DNA of 64,000 nucleotides from Plantactinospora mayteni (GCF_016862935.1 NZ_BONX01000008.1:62001-126000), one strand, 5' to 3'. Positions 23,509 to 32,366 are shown, counted from the stretch's first letter. Numbers and translations: made by a program. Notes: generated by a model from the letters alone, not told the origin.

Positions 23509-24984
23509 TCAGCTACCGGGGCGGGGGAACGCCACCGGGCTGCGGTGCCCGGCGGTGTCGACGGCCCGTACGCCGAAGAAGACGTTGTCCTTGGAGAGGT
23601 CGATGGTGGTCGTGGTGACGTCGCCGACCGGGATCACGTGGGTCCACTCCGGTGCGGTGGTCTCCCGCCACACGACCTCGTAACCGGCCAGGTCCGGTTC
23701 GGTACCCCGGGTCCAGCGCAGTTCGGTGTCGTTGGTCAGGTTCGAGGTGACGATGGTGACGCCCTTGGGCGTACCGGGTGCCTGGGCCAGGGACCAGAGC
23801 GCCGCCGCGTTCACCCTGGCCACCCGGCTGATGTACTCGAAGTCGCAGAACTCGGGCAGGTCGCCGTACTGCTTCCCGTCGACCACCCGGACGTCCTGGT
23901 GCTGGTGCGCGAAGTCCTCGTTCGGCTCGGTGAACCGGCCGGCCGGGTAGCCCTGCTCCAGGAACGAGATGTGGTCGCTGCCGCGCAGGTAGCGGTCCCG
24001 GCGGTAGACCACCCGAACTCGCATCCCGGTGCTGTCGTTGTCCGCCACGTCGCTGACGTACCGGGCGAGTTGCCGGCTCGGCGAGTCGTTCTCGCCGCCG
24101 ACGGAGCGCCGGGTGTTCGCCTCGCCCGGCGTCTCGGCCGTCGGCACGCCCTCGGCGAAGAGCCGCAGCGTACGCCGGTCCCGGGTGCCGTCGTCCGCCG
24201 TCGAACTCCCGACGATGTCGTCGCTGAACATGCCCTGCACGTCGGCGTTCGCCGCCTTGTACTGCCGGGCCAGGTATCCCGAACCGTAGAGGCCCTGCTC
24301 CTCGCCGGCCACCGCGACGAAGACGATGGTGGCCTCGCTACGCCGGGTCGCCATGATCCGGGCGAGTTCCATCGCCACCGCCACCCCGGAGGCGTCGTCG
24401 TCGGCGCCCGGGGCGTCGCTGGTGGCGTCCATGACGTCGGTGCACCGGGAGTCGTAGTGACCGGTGACCACGTAGATCCGCTCCGGCGAGGTCTCGCCGC
24501 GCAGCGTGGCGACGACGTTGGTGATCCGGGTCGGCACCGGGATCCGGGAGGCCGGCTCCTGGATGTACGACTGGAGCTCCACCGTCATCCGTCCGTCGGA
24601 CCGGGCGGCGTAGCCCCGTAGCTGCTCGTAGATCCAGTCCCGGGCGGCGCCGATCCCCCGGGCCGGGTCGTCCTGGCTGGAGAGCGTGTGCCGGGTGCCG
24701 AACTCGGCGAGCCGGCGGACGATCGCCTCGATCCGGCGCTGGTCGATCTCGCGGAGCAGTTTCCGCAGCTCACGGTCGGGTGACTGGGGCCGGATCGGCC
24801 GACCGGGTCCGGACGGGCCGCCGCCGGTGGTGGTGGCGGAGGCGGCCGACGTGGTGGCGAGCGGTGCGGCGACCGTGGCGGCGGCCGCGGTGACGGTGGC
24901 GGCGGACAGGAACGTACGGCGGGTGGGCTTTGTGGGCCCGTCGCGTCGGGAGCCCTGGGATGTCATGACAGGCATCGTCATCAA
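23509..24984 (-). CDS. Secreted M28-family zinc metallopeptidase (Tat signal)
   Basis: This 491-residue protein has a twin-arginine signal (TRRTFLSAA, Arg22-Arg23) and an M28 aminopeptidase-like catalytic domain. The zinc and catalytic residues are visible in TGHYDSR (His176, Asp178), GADDDASG (Asp195-197), AVAGEEQGLYGS (catalytic Glu228, Glu229) and SDHISFLEQGYPA. The C-terminal 90 residues form a fibronectin-III-like beta domain (SNLTNDTELRWTRG). It probably trims peptides outside the cell. Several starts cluster at the 5' end (MMTMPVM); the one at 24984 is kept. Divergent from NDH-2. Confidence 0.88.
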   Translation of the reverse strand: MMTMPVMTSQGSRRDGPTKPTRRTFLSAATVTAAAATVAAPLATTSAASATTTGGGPSGPGRPIRPQSPDRELRKLLREIDQRRIEAIVRRLAEFGTRHTLSSQDDPARGIGAARDWIYEQLRGYAARSDGRMTVELQSYIQEPASRIPVPTRITNVVATLRGETSPERIYVVTGHYDSRCTDVMDATSDAPGADDDASGVAVAMELARIMATRRSEATIVFVAVAGEEQGLYGSGYLARQYKAANADVQGMFSDDIVGSSTADDGTRDRRTLRLFAEGVPTAETPGEANTRRSVGGENDSPSRQLARYVSDVADNDSTGMRVRVVYRRDRYLRGSDHISFLEQGYPAGRFTEPNEDFAHQHQDVRVVDGKQYGDLPEFCDFEYISRVARVNAAALWSLAQAPGTPKGVTIVTSNLTNDTELRWTRGTEPDLAGYEVVWRETTAPEWTHVIPVGDVTTTTIDLSKDNVFFGVRAVDTAGHRSPVAFPRPGS

Positions 24985-25162
24985 TGCGAGCTGCGGCTGT
25001 CAACGGGCATGATCGTTGCCCTCGGGGTGCGGGGATGCCGGGCGGGACATCTCCCCTGTCCGGTCTGCCGTCCTCCCGACCGGTCCCGTCCGTTCACCCC
25101 CGCCCCGCCGGGTACGCCCACTGGTGGGTTTGCCCGGCGGATGTGCGGGAACGGGCGTTCTC

Positions 25163-26461
25163 ATGACCAAACCGCGCGTTGTGATCGTCGGGGCCGGGTT
25201 CGCCGGCTACCACGCGGCGAAGAGCCTGTCCCGGATCGCCAACGGGCGGGCCGAGATCGTGCTGCTGAACCCGACCGACTTCTTCCTCTACCTCCCGTTG
25301 CTGCCCGAGGTGGCGGCCGGGATCCTGGAGCCGAGCCGGGTCTCGGTCTCCCTCGCCGGCACCCTGGACGGGGTCCGGGTGGTGATCGGCGAGGCGAAGC
25401 ACATCGACCTGACCGCGAAACGGGTCGACTACACCGGCGCCGAGGGCGACTCCGCGCAGCTCGACTACGACCGGCTGATCATCTCGGTCGGCAGCGTCAA
25501 CAAACTGCTGCCGATCCCCGGGGTCACCGAGCACGCGCACGGGTTCCGGGGGCTGCCCGAGGCGCTCTACCTGCACGACCACGTGGTCTGCCAGATCGAG
25601 CTGGCCGAGGCGACCGACGACCCGGCGGAGCGGGACGCCCGGACCACCTTCGTGGTGGTCGGCGCCGGCTACACCGGTACGGAGGTGGCCGCGCACGGCC
25701 AGCTCTTCACCGACGCGCTCGCCGCCCAGCACCCCCGGCTCGACGTACGGCCGCGCTGGATGCTGCTCGACCTCGCCGAGCGGGTACTGCCGGAACTCGA
25801 CCAGCGGATGTCGGAGACCGCCCGCCGGGTACTCGACGCCCGGGGCGTGGACGTCCGGATGGGCACCACGGTCAAGGAAGCGACGGCCGACGGGGTGAAG
25901 CTCAGCGACGGCGAGTACGTGCCGACGCGCTCGCTGATCTGGTGCGTCGGCGTCCGCCCCGACCCGCTCGTCGCCGATCTGGGACTGCCGACCGAGAAGG
26001 GGCGGCTGGTGGTCGACGAGTTCCTCAACGTGCCCGGCTTCCCCGACGTCTACGCCTGCGGGGACGCCGCCGCCGTACCCGACCTGACCCGGCCGGGCCA
26101 GTCGACGGCGATGACCGCCCAGCACGCCCAGCGGCAGGGGAAACTGGCCGCGCACAACGTCGCCGCCTCGTACGGGCAGGGCAGGCGGCGGCCGTACCGG
26201 CACCACGACCTCGGGTTCGTGGTGGATCTCGGTGGCACCGACGCGGCGGCGAACCCGGTGCACGTGCCGCTGTCCGGGTTGCCGGCCAAGGCGGTCACCC
26301 GGGGGTACCACCTGATCGCCATGCCGGCGAACCGGGCTCGGGTCAGCGCCGACTGGCTGCTGGACGCGGCGTTCACCCGACAGGCGATCCAGCTCGGGCT
26401 GGTGCCGGCGAACGCCGTACCCCTGGAGAGCGCCTCCCCGGAACTGCCGGCCCGACGGTAG
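25163..26461 (+). CDS. NAD(P)/FAD oxidoreductase, type II NADH dehydrogenase-like
   Basis: This 432-residue pyridine nucleotide-disulfide-type flavoprotein has two Rossmann motifs: the FAD site VVIVGAGFAGYHAAK (6-20) and the NADH site VVVGAGYTGTEVA (about 165-178), plus GDAAAVPDL near the flavin and a C-terminal AVTRGYHL-like membrane-proximal helix. This is the architecture of NDH-2, which passes electrons from NADH to quinone without pumping protons. No redox-active CxxC pair is present, which rules out disulfide reductases. ATG 25163 begins the Rossmann strand directly. Confidence 0.85.
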   Translation: MTKPRVVIVGAGFAGYHAAKSLSRIANGRAEIVLLNPTDFFLYLPLLPEVAAGILEPSRVSVSLAGTLDGVRVVIGEAKHIDLTAKRVDYTGAEGDSAQLDYDRLIISVGSVNKLLPIPGVTEHAHGFRGLPEALYLHDHVVCQIELAEATDDPAERDARTTFVVVGAGYTGTEVAAHGQLFTDALAAQHPRLDVRPRWMLLDLAERVLPELDQRMSETARRVLDARGVDVRMGTTVKEATADGVKLSDGEYVPTRSLIWCVGVRPDPLVADLGLPTEKGRLVVDEFLNVPGFPDVYACGDAAAVPDLTRPGQSTAMTAQHAQRQGKLAAHNVAASYGQGRRRPYRHHDLGFVVDLGGTDAAANPVHVPLSGLPAKAVTRGYHLIAMPANRARVSADWLLDAAFTRQAIQLGLVPANAVPLESASPELPARR

Positions 26462-26576
26462 CGGCGGCGAGCGAGCCCGACGGGGATCGGGCCGAGTGGT
26501 GGGCCGCCTCCCGGGCGCGCCGGGTCTCCTCGTGCCAGCCGACGGCGTTCGCCGACCAGCTTCGCCAGCGGCGGGG

Positions 26577-27599
26577 TCACGGGCCGAAGCGGGGCCCCGG
26601 CGACCGTTCCGGCGGCGGGGCGGCCATCCCGGCACCGACCTCGTCGATCGCGTCGTCGATCTGGTGCGCGAGCGCCACGTCCAGCGCGGTCACCGCGTCC
26701 AGTGACCGGGTCCGGACGGTGAGTACCGCCGTCTGCGGCGACTCGCGGCCGACCGTCGGCCCCCGGCCGGTCTCCGGGCGCAGCCGGGCCAGCCGGCCGA
26801 GCACCCGGTCCAGGTTCTCCGGCGGCAGTTCGATGCTGCGGGTCAGCCTGCGGCGGTCGCCGGACCAGTAGGGGAGGGTCGCCAGCGCGTCCCGGAGTTC
26901 GTCGTCGGTCAGCGCGGCGGTGGCGCCGGCCGGGTCGACCAGCCCGCCGCCGGCCGGTGGCGGGCCGAGCAGGTCCCGCAGCTCCGGCGGCAGGTTCAGC
27001 GAGTCGATCAGCCCGCTGTCCTGTGCGGCGAGTGCGCTGAGGGTCGCCTGCGCCTGGTAGCGGGCCTGTTCCGGGCTGCGGTGGGTCAGCCGGGCCACCT
27101 CGTCGAGGAAGCCGGCCAGGTCGCGGCGCCGGTTCCCGGCGGCCAGCGAGCCGTCGTCGTGCAACTGGTTCGGTACGGCGTCCAGCAGCCGCTCCCGGTC
27201 GTCGCTGTCCAGCGCCCGGGCCAGCGCCACCACGGTGGCTCCGGCGGCGGCGCGGGCCTGTTCGAAGTCGACCCCGGCCCGGCGCCCGATGTCGGAGACG
27301 AGATCCCGGTACGCGATCACGGCGACGTCGGTCGTCGTCGTGCCGACCAACTCGTCCGGGGTCGGGGTGGGCCGCTCGACCGGATTCGGCGGCGGGGTGC
27401 CCGGACCGCCCCGCTCGGCGTTCGGCTTGCGGCGCCCGGCCGACGCGGGACCGTCCCGGCGGCCCCGGTCGAGGCTCTCCAGTTGCTTGTCCGCGCCGAG
27501 GGTGGCGCCGACCTCGCTCGGCCGCCGGCCCCGCTGACGGGCCTGCCGGGCCAGGGTACGGCGCCGCTGGTTGTCGCCCTCCGTCTGCTTCCCGCTCAT
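26577..27599 (-). CDS. DUF2267 / pterin-4a-carbinolamine dehydratase-like fusion
   Basis: This 340-residue protein has three parts. Residues 1-75 are a basic, low-complexity segment. About 90-225 is a DUF2267 domain (DFEQARAAAGATVVALA, SDDRERLLDAVPNQLH, LTHRSPEQARYQAQATLSAL). About 240-340 resembles the pterin-4a-carbinolamine dehydratase (PCD/DCoH) fold (LTDDELRDALATLPYWSGDRRRLTR, and HQIDDAI near the end), with WSGDRR near the usual start. The His-His-His triad of active PCD is not clearly conserved, so this domain may be regulatory. ATG 27599 follows gaggag. Function unknown. Confidence 0.8.
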   Translation of the reverse strand: MSGKQTEGDNQRRRTLARQARQRGRRPSEVGATLGADKQLESLDRGRRDGPASAGRRKPNAERGGPGTPPPNPVERPTPTPDELVGTTTTDVAVIAYRDLVSDIGRRAGVDFEQARAAAGATVVALARALDSDDRERLLDAVPNQLHDDGSLAAGNRRRDLAGFLDEVARLTHRSPEQARYQAQATLSALAAQDSGLIDSLNLPPELRDLLGPPPAGGGLVDPAGATAALTDDELRDALATLPYWSGDRRRLTRSIELPPENLDRVLGRLARLRPETGRGPTVGRESPQTAVLTVRTRSLDAVTALDVALAHQIDDAIDEVGAGMAAPPPERSPGPRFGP

Positions 27600-27892
27600 G
27601 CCGTCTCCTCGCTGCGCTCGTCGTCGTGAGCCCCCGAGTCGTACGATCCGGGCCCACCTCGGCTCGCTCCGCGTGTCGCCCACCGCCGGGCCGACTCCGG
27701 CCACGTGCGCCGGCCGACCGTACGCCCGTGGCGCGATCAACCGCCTTCCCGAGCCGGCATCGGCGAAACGCGCCGGGATCGTGGCCCCGGACGACGGACA
27801 GCTCATCCGACCGGGGTGAGGAGTCCTCACCCGGCCGGCATCGATGATCGGGTCGGCCCGTGAGACCCGCGTGCCGCCGGAGGAGGGTCACC

Positions 27893-28204
27893 ATGAAGCG
27901 GATCGTCGAGATCGTCCCCGCCCGGCCCGGTTGGTACGCCCGCTGGCGGCTCGCCCCGGACACCACCCGTTGCTATCCGGTGTCGCTCTGGGCGCTGCTG
28001 GAGGAGACCGACGAGGGCGGTCGGGAGGTGATCGGGGTGGACGCCGTCGGCCAGTGGCCCGGCTCGGAGGAGAACGAGACGGGCGGCGAGTTCGTCCGCT
28101 ACCTGTTCCAGCCGCCGGACAGCGGCGCACCCGAGGACGCCGCCCGGCCCGACGAGTTGGGCGTCGAGCCGACCCGCCAGCCGGCCCGACTGAAGGCCGT
28201 CTGA
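27893..28204 (+). CDS. Conserved small protein of unknown function
   Basis: This 103-residue soluble protein opens RIVEIVPARPGWYARW and has a beta-rich core (VSLWALLEETDEGGREVIGVDAVGQW) and an acidic tail. Its arrangement suggests a small beta domain; no family name is recognised. ATG 27893 has a strong ribosome site (ggaggagg, 27879-27886). It is divergent from the DUF2267 fusion with a 293-bp gap (27600-27892) in which I see only an AT-poor stretch and no gene. Confidence 0.7.
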   Translation: MKRIVEIVPARPGWYARWRLAPDTTRCYPVSLWALLEETDEGGREVIGVDAVGQWPGSEENETGGEFVRYLFQPPDSGAPEDAARPDELGVEPTRQPARLKAV

Positions 28205-28243
28205 GCGTCACCCTCCGGCTGCCTGTCTGGCGGGCAGCCAAGC

Positions 28244-28306
28244 GGCTCGACGCATCGAGTGGCTCGACGCATGTGTGGCTCGACGCATCGAGCGGTTCGA
28301 CGGCGT
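28244..28306. repeat. 17-bp tandem repeat, four copies
   Basis: The 12-mer ggctcgacgcat begins at 28244, 28261 and 28278 exactly, and a degenerate copy ggttcgacggcg at 28295, giving a 17-bp period. It lies between the small protein gene and the convergent aldo-keto reductase. Confidence 0.88.
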
Positions 28307-28360
28307 CGGCCCGGTTCGGTGGCGGGCCGAGTAGACCGGCCGGCGGCGGGACGCGTTCGT

Positions 28361-29209
28361 TCAGAGGAGTTCGAGGGGACGGGGGCCGCCGGGTGCCGGA
28401 AAGGACTGGTCGAGTTCGGCGAGGTCCTGCTCGGTGAGGGTCAGCTCGACGGCCGCCCGGTTCTGCTGGACGTGCGCGGGACTGCTCGCCTTGGTCACCG
28501 TGCAGACACCGTGCTGACCGAGCAGCCAGGCCAGTCCCACCTGCCCGGGCGTGGCGTCGTGCCGCTCTGCGACCCTGGCCAGCGCCGGGTGCCCGAGCAT
28601 CCGGCCCCGCTCCAGCGGCGAGTACGCCATGATCGGCAGGCCGGCGGCGCGGCAGCGGGGCAGGAGGTCCCACTCGGCGCCCCGACGGGTCAGGTTGTAG
28701 GGGATCTGGTCCGTCTCCACGGCGGTACCGCCCGGGATGGCGGCCAGTTCGACCACCTCGGGTACGTCGAAGTTGCTCACCCCCCAGTGCCGGATCAGTC
28801 CCTGGGTGATCAGGCTGGTGAACGCCTCGACCGTCTCCGGCAGCGGTGCGTCGCCGCGCTGGTGCAGCAGGTACAGGTCGATCCGGTCGGTGCCGAGCCG
28901 TTCCAGGCTGCGCGCGCAGGCGTCGGCGGTACCGGTGACCGTGGCGTGTTCCGAGGAGACCTTGCTGACCAGGAAGACCTCCTCGCGCCGGTCGCCGAGC
29001 GCCTCCCGGACCAGTTCCTCGGCGCCGCCGTCGGCGTACACCTCGGCGGTGTCGACCAGGGTGAGGCCGGCGTCCACTCCGGTGCGGAGGGAGGCGATCT
29101 CGTCGTCCCGCCGTCGTGGGTCCTCGGCCATTCCCCAGGTGCCCTGGCCGAGCGCGGGAATCACCTCGCCGGACGGAAGTGTGACCGTGGGGACGCCCCG
29201 CTCCGCCAT
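28361..29209 (-). CDS. Aldo/keto reductase
   Basis: This 282-residue TIM-barrel protein has the catalytic tetrad Asp53, Tyr58, Lys83 and His116 (LVDTAEVY, VSKVSS, YLLHQRG), the WGVSNFDVPEVVEL substrate block and the C-terminal TVTKASSPAHVQQN cofactor phosphate loop. It should be an NADPH-dependent reductase of aldehydes or ketones; the substrate is not predictable. ATG 29209 follows aaggggag. Start and length are typical. The gene precedes a STAS gene, divergently, across a 224-bp gap that holds an inverted repeat. Confidence 0.92.
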   Translation of the reverse strand: MAERGVPTVTLPSGEVIPALGQGTWGMAEDPRRRDDEIASLRTGVDAGLTLVDTAEVYADGGAEELVREALGDRREEVFLVSKVSSEHATVTGTADACARSLERLGTDRIDLYLLHQRGDAPLPETVEAFTSLITQGLIRHWGVSNFDVPEVVELAAIPGGTAVETDQIPYNLTRRGAEWDLLPRCRAAGLPIMAYSPLERGRMLGHPALARVAERHDATPGQVGLAWLLGQHGVCTVTKASSPAHVQQNRAAVELTLTEQDLAELDQSFPAPGGPRPLELL

Positions 29210-29385
29210 CCGTTCTCCCCTTCCCGACCAGGCCGTACCCGGTTGCCCGCCGGTGGGCGCCTTCCCCCGGCCGTCCCCGGCAAACCGACCTCGCCGGGGC
29301 GGTGGGCGGGGGAGGTCGGCGGCCGGACCGCTGGACCGGTACCCTCGGGCCGCACCGGGCCTCGAGGTAGCTCTAGCCCATGCGT

Positions 29386-29407
29386 ATACTTGCCTGACTG
29401 CAAGTAT
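29386..29407. promoter_or_regulatory. Perfect 8-bp inverted repeat upstream of the STAS gene
   Basis: atacttgc (29386-29393) and gcaagtat (29400-29407) are separated by six bases, a typical operator for a dimeric MarR- or HxlR-type repressor. TATACT (29385-29390) inside the left arm is an excellent -10 match. It lies 27 bp upstream of the STAS start. Confidence 0.7.
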
Positions 29408-29433
29408 CGGCTGCCGAGCGTACGGAGGCGGGT

Positions 29434-29778
29434 GTGGGTTTCTCCGTCAGGCATGTGGTGCACTCCAAACTGGTGCGCCTCCACCTGGTGGGCGAACTGG
29501 ACGTCACCGCCGCGCCGAAGCTCGGCGCGGAGATCGACCGGTTGGTCGACGACGGGCAGCACCGCCTGCTGGTCGACCTCGCGGAGCTGACCTTCTGCGA
29601 CTCCAGTGGTCTGGCGGCGTTCGTCCGGGGCGACGACCGGGCGGGCGCGGTGGGCGGCTGGCTCCGGTTGACCGGTGCGACCGGGCGGGTCGAGCGGGTG
29701 TTGCGGATCAGCGGCCTGGACGACTTGCTCCGTTATGACCGGGAACAGCATGACCCGGCCGCATTGGGTGACCGTTGA
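29434..29778 (+). CDS. STAS-domain anti-anti-sigma-like protein
   Basis: This 114-residue protein has the STAS fold, with ELDVTAAPKL and the phosphoacceptor loop TFCDSSGL (Ser57/Ser58), followed by LLRYDREQH. Phosphorylation of the loop serine by a serine kinase controls release of a sigma factor in the family (SpoIIAA/RsbV). No anti-sigma or RsbW-like gene lies beside it. GTG 29434 follows ggagg. An inverted repeat 27 bp upstream suggests regulated transcription. Confidence 0.88.
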   Translation: MGFSVRHVVHSKLVRLHLVGELDVTAAPKLGAEIDRLVDDGQHRLLVDLAELTFCDSSGLAAFVRGDDRAGAVGGWLRLTGATGRVERVLRISGLDDLLRYDREQHDPAALGDR

Positions 29779-29891
29779 TCCGTTAGAGTTCGCACTTCGC
29801 GCCGACGGTCGACAGCTTGCCGGAGACCACACCCTAGGCTGGTGACGCGGGTCGCCGTCGCACCATCCCAACGACCAGAGGCGGGTATGCC

Positions 29892-30338
29892 GTGGACGCA
29901 GCCGAGCCGACCCCTGTACGCATCCTGGTCGTCGACGACGACCCGGGCGACGTACTGATGATCGAGGAGGCGTTGGCCGACTCGGAGGTACCCAAGGCGA
30001 TCGACGTGGTGGGCGACGGCCAGGAGGCGATGGAGTTCCTGCGCCAGGAGGGGCGGCACCGCGAGGCTCCCCGGCCGGACATGATCCTGCTGGACCTGAA
30101 CATGCCCCGGATGGACGGTCGGCAGGTGCTCAACAAGGTCAAGAGCGACGACCGGCTGCGGACCATCCCGATCGTCGTGTTGACCACGTCCAACGCCGAC
30201 ACGGACATCCTCGGCAGCTACAACCTGCGGGCCAACGCGTACGTCACCAAGCCGATCGACCTCGACGACTTCAACGACGTGATCCGGCGGATCGACGAGT
30301 TCTTCGGGCAGATCGTGGTGCTGCCGAAACAGCCCTGA
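29892..30338 (+). CDS. CheY/Rcp1-like single-domain response regulator
   Basis: This 148-residue receiver has VVDDDPGD (Asp15-17), the phosphoacceptor Asp68 in LLDLNMPRMDG, Thr98-Thr99 in VVLTTSN and Lys120 in YVTKPIDL. It has no output domain and resembles Rcp1-type receivers that partner bacteriophytochromes and other sensor kinases. No kinase gene is adjacent. GTG 29892 is the first in-frame start of the conserved core. The tail (FFGQIVVLPK) is typical of the subgroup. Confidence 0.9.
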   Translation: MDAAEPTPVRILVVDDDPGDVLMIEEALADSEVPKAIDVVGDGQEAMEFLRQEGRHREAPRPDMILLDLNMPRMDGRQVLNKVKSDDRLRTIPIVVLTTSNADTDILGSYNLRANAYVTKPIDLDDFNDVIRRIDEFFGQIVVLPKQP

Positions 30339-30439
30339 GCGGGCCGAATGCTGAAGAATTTTCCGGATCCGCCTCGGTGGCCCTGCCGATTGACCAGGAT
30401 TTCAGGTGGTAGGTGACATCGGCTTCCTGGGGGCGAAGC

Positions 30440-30949
30440 ATGGAGTTCTCCGTCGTGCAAACAGGCTATGACCAGCAGCAGGTCGACCGCTGCCTGGAAG
30501 ATCTGGGTGAGCGGCTGGCCCGGTTGGCGGTGCGGACGGACGCCGCCGCACGAACGAATCCCGAACTGGCCCGGCTGCAGGCCGAGATCACCCGGCTCGG
30601 CGAGTTGCTGACCGTGCGACCGGTCTCCGCCGACCGGTCCGGCTCGGCCGCCCGCCAGGTCCTGCTTACCGCCGAGCGGGAGGCGGCCGAGATCCTGGCC
30701 CAGGCCCGGGCCGACCTCGCGGCCGCCCGCGAGGAGGCCCGCCAGGTACGCGACCAGGTCTACGCCGAGGCGGTGCAGGCCCGGCGGGACTTCGAGGCGG
30801 CGCTGCACGTGCGGCGGATCCGCGCCGAGCGGGCCGACGAGATCCTGCGGGACGTCGCCGTCCCGGGAGAACAGCGACTGGCCGCCGACCGGATGGCGGC
30901 CGACCGGATGGCGACGCCGGGCGACGCCCTGGCGGCCCCGGCCTCCTGA
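30440..30949 (+). CDS. DivIVA-domain coiled-coil protein
   Basis: This 169-residue protein has an N-terminal DivIVA-like motif FSVVQTGYDQQQVDRCLEDL, then a long predicted coiled coil (about residues 55-140) of Ala/Arg/Glu-rich heptads such as AAREEARQVRDQV. The C-terminus is a short repeat RMAADRMA. DivIVA and GpsB proteins mark poles or septa and recruit wall enzymes; this is a short form without the long tail of actinobacterial Wag31. ATG 30440 begins the motif. Confidence 0.8.
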   Translation: MEFSVVQTGYDQQQVDRCLEDLGERLARLAVRTDAAARTNPELARLQAEITRLGELLTVRPVSADRSGSAARQVLLTAEREAAEILAQARADLAAAREEARQVRDQVYAEAVQARRDFEAALHVRRIRAERADEILRDVAVPGEQRLAADRMAADRMATPGDALAAPAS

Positions 30950-30987
30950 GCCGGTCCCGCCGTCGCGGCGGGATTCGAGTCGCGTCA

Positions 30988-31039
30988 CCGAGCCGCACTG
31001 CCGAGCCGCACTGCCGAGCCGCACTGCCGAGCCGCACTG
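30988..31039. repeat. 13-bp tandem repeat, four exact copies
   Basis: ccgagccgcactg is repeated four times without change (30988-31000, 31001-31013, 31014-31026, 31027-31039) between the DivIVA-like gene and the DUF4178 operon. Confidence 0.95.
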
Positions 31040-31160
31040 GCCGGCAGTCGTTCGGCGGTGCCCGGCCGGTCTGCCGGGTCCATTTTTGATCACGCCACTG
31101 TCGGTGGCGTGCGTGGTCTTGTTACCGTCGGCGCCCAACGGATCGAGAGGAGCGCGGGCG

Positions 31161-31829
31161 GTGGACGGGGCGACGGCGTACCTGGTGGCGGCGGCGGGGT
31201 TTCTGATCGCGGCGGCGGGCGTACTGGTGGCGGTGGTCGCGCTGCGTACCGCCCGGAGGCGGGCCGCCAGGCCGGCCGGGACACCGGTACGCGATCCGTT
31301 CCGGGCCACCGACGACGACGCCGACGCGCTGCGCGGCGATCCGCGTACCCTCAAGCCCGGCGACCTGGTGGAGATCCGGCACACCTCGTACGGGGTACGC
31401 GGCACGCTGCGGTTCACCGAGGGCGCCTGGGGCTGGGCGGAGCACCTGCTCGACGACGCGCACGGCGGCAAGCTCTGGCTCTCGGTCGAGGAGGACCCCG
31501 ACCTGGAACTGGTGCTCTGGACCGCGCTGCCGGACGCCGAGGTCGACCCTGGCCCGGCCGAACTGGAGGTCGGCGGCCGGCGGTACCGGCGTGACGAGTC
31601 GGGGCGGGCCACCTTCACCTCGGCCGGCAGCACCGGACTGCACCCGACCGGCACGGTCCGCTACCACGACTACGTCGCCGCCGACGGCTCCCTGCTCTCC
31701 TTCGAGGCGTACGGGGAGAGCGGGAAGTGGGAGGTCGGTACGGGGGAGCGGCTGCACCGGGCCGAGGTGCTGATCTATCCACAGGCGACGGACGGCGCCG
31801 ACGACCCGGCGGCGGGGCGGATCGGCTGA
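31161..31829 (+). CDS. DUF4178 protein with N-terminal helix
   Basis: This 222-residue protein opens with one transmembrane helix (about residues 10-30) and continues with the DUF4178 domain: LKPGDLVEIRHTSYGVRGTLRF, LWLSVEEDPDLELVLWT and YHDYVAADGSLLSFEAYGESGKW. The domain is a beta-rich module of unknown function. GTG 31161 has an aggag site. It starts a six-gene operon with DUF2617, DUF4247, DUF350 and a spermidine synthase-like protein, so a link to membrane polyamine metabolism is proposed. Confidence 0.88.
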   Translation: MDGATAYLVAAAGFLIAAAGVLVAVVALRTARRRAARPAGTPVRDPFRATDDDADALRGDPRTLKPGDLVEIRHTSYGVRGTLRFTEGAWGWAEHLLDDAHGGKLWLSVEEDPDLELVLWTALPDAEVDPGPAELEVGGRRYRRDESGRATFTSAGSTGLHPTGTVRYHDYVAADGSLLSFEAYGESGKWEVGTGERLHRAEVLIYPQATDGADDPAAGRIG

Positions 31830-31832
31830 ACG

Positions 31833-32366
31833 ATGCTGGTCACCCTGGACACCGCCTACGAGGACACCACCGCCGCCGAGCTGAGCCTCGCGCTCGACAC
31901 CCCGGAACAACCCGCGCTGCACCTGCTCGACCTCGGTCCGCTGACCCGCCTCGGCCGACCCGGGACCCGGCTCCAGCTCCGGCTGCTCGGCGCCTCCCAC
32001 CAGGTGGTGCTGGAAGGTGCCGGTGGCGGCCTGATCGAGACGGTGGCCTGCCTGCCCGGCCGGCGCCCCGAACTGCCGGCGACCCTGGCCGACCCGGCCA
32101 CCGGCTACCGGTTCACCGCCCGGGTGCGGCGGCTGCCGGCGGTGCGGATGTCGGCCCGGACGGCCCGGCTGCGGCGCGACCTCGCCGACGACCCGTACGC
32201 CCTGGTCGGGGTCTTTCCCGGTGGGCCGGACGCGATTACCGCGCTGCGGGTGGCGTACCGGGCGGACCCGGGTGACGGGACGGGCGGGATCGGGTGGCGC
32301 ACCTGGCACGCGTACCCGCAGAGCGGCGAGCTGGTCGAGACGGAGACGGTGGTGACGGCGGTATGA
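31833..32366 (+). CDS. DUF2617 protein
   Basis: This 177-residue soluble protein has the DUF2617 pattern TLDTAYEDTTAAELSLALD, LQLRLLGASHQVVLEG, TVACLPGRRPELPATL and the ending VGWRTWHAYPQSGELVETE. DUF2617 is a small beta domain of unknown role, usually found beside DUF4178 and DUF4247 in actinobacteria. It starts 3 bp after the DUF4178 stop and its own stop overlaps the next start by ATGA, so translation is coupled. Confidence 0.87.
   Translation: MLVTLDTAYEDTTAAELSLALDTPEQPALHLLDLGPLTRLGRPGTRLQLRLLGASHQVVLEGAGGGLIETVACLPGRRPELPATLADPATGYRFTARVRRLPAVRMSARTARLRRDLADDPYALVGVFPGGPDAITALRVAYRADPGDGTGGIGWRTWHAYPQSGELVETETVVTAV

Noticed and set aside
29386-29407. Inverted repeat as a terminator
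   Set aside because: It has AT-rich arms, no T-run and lies directly upstream of a start codon on the STAS promoter; operator is more likely.
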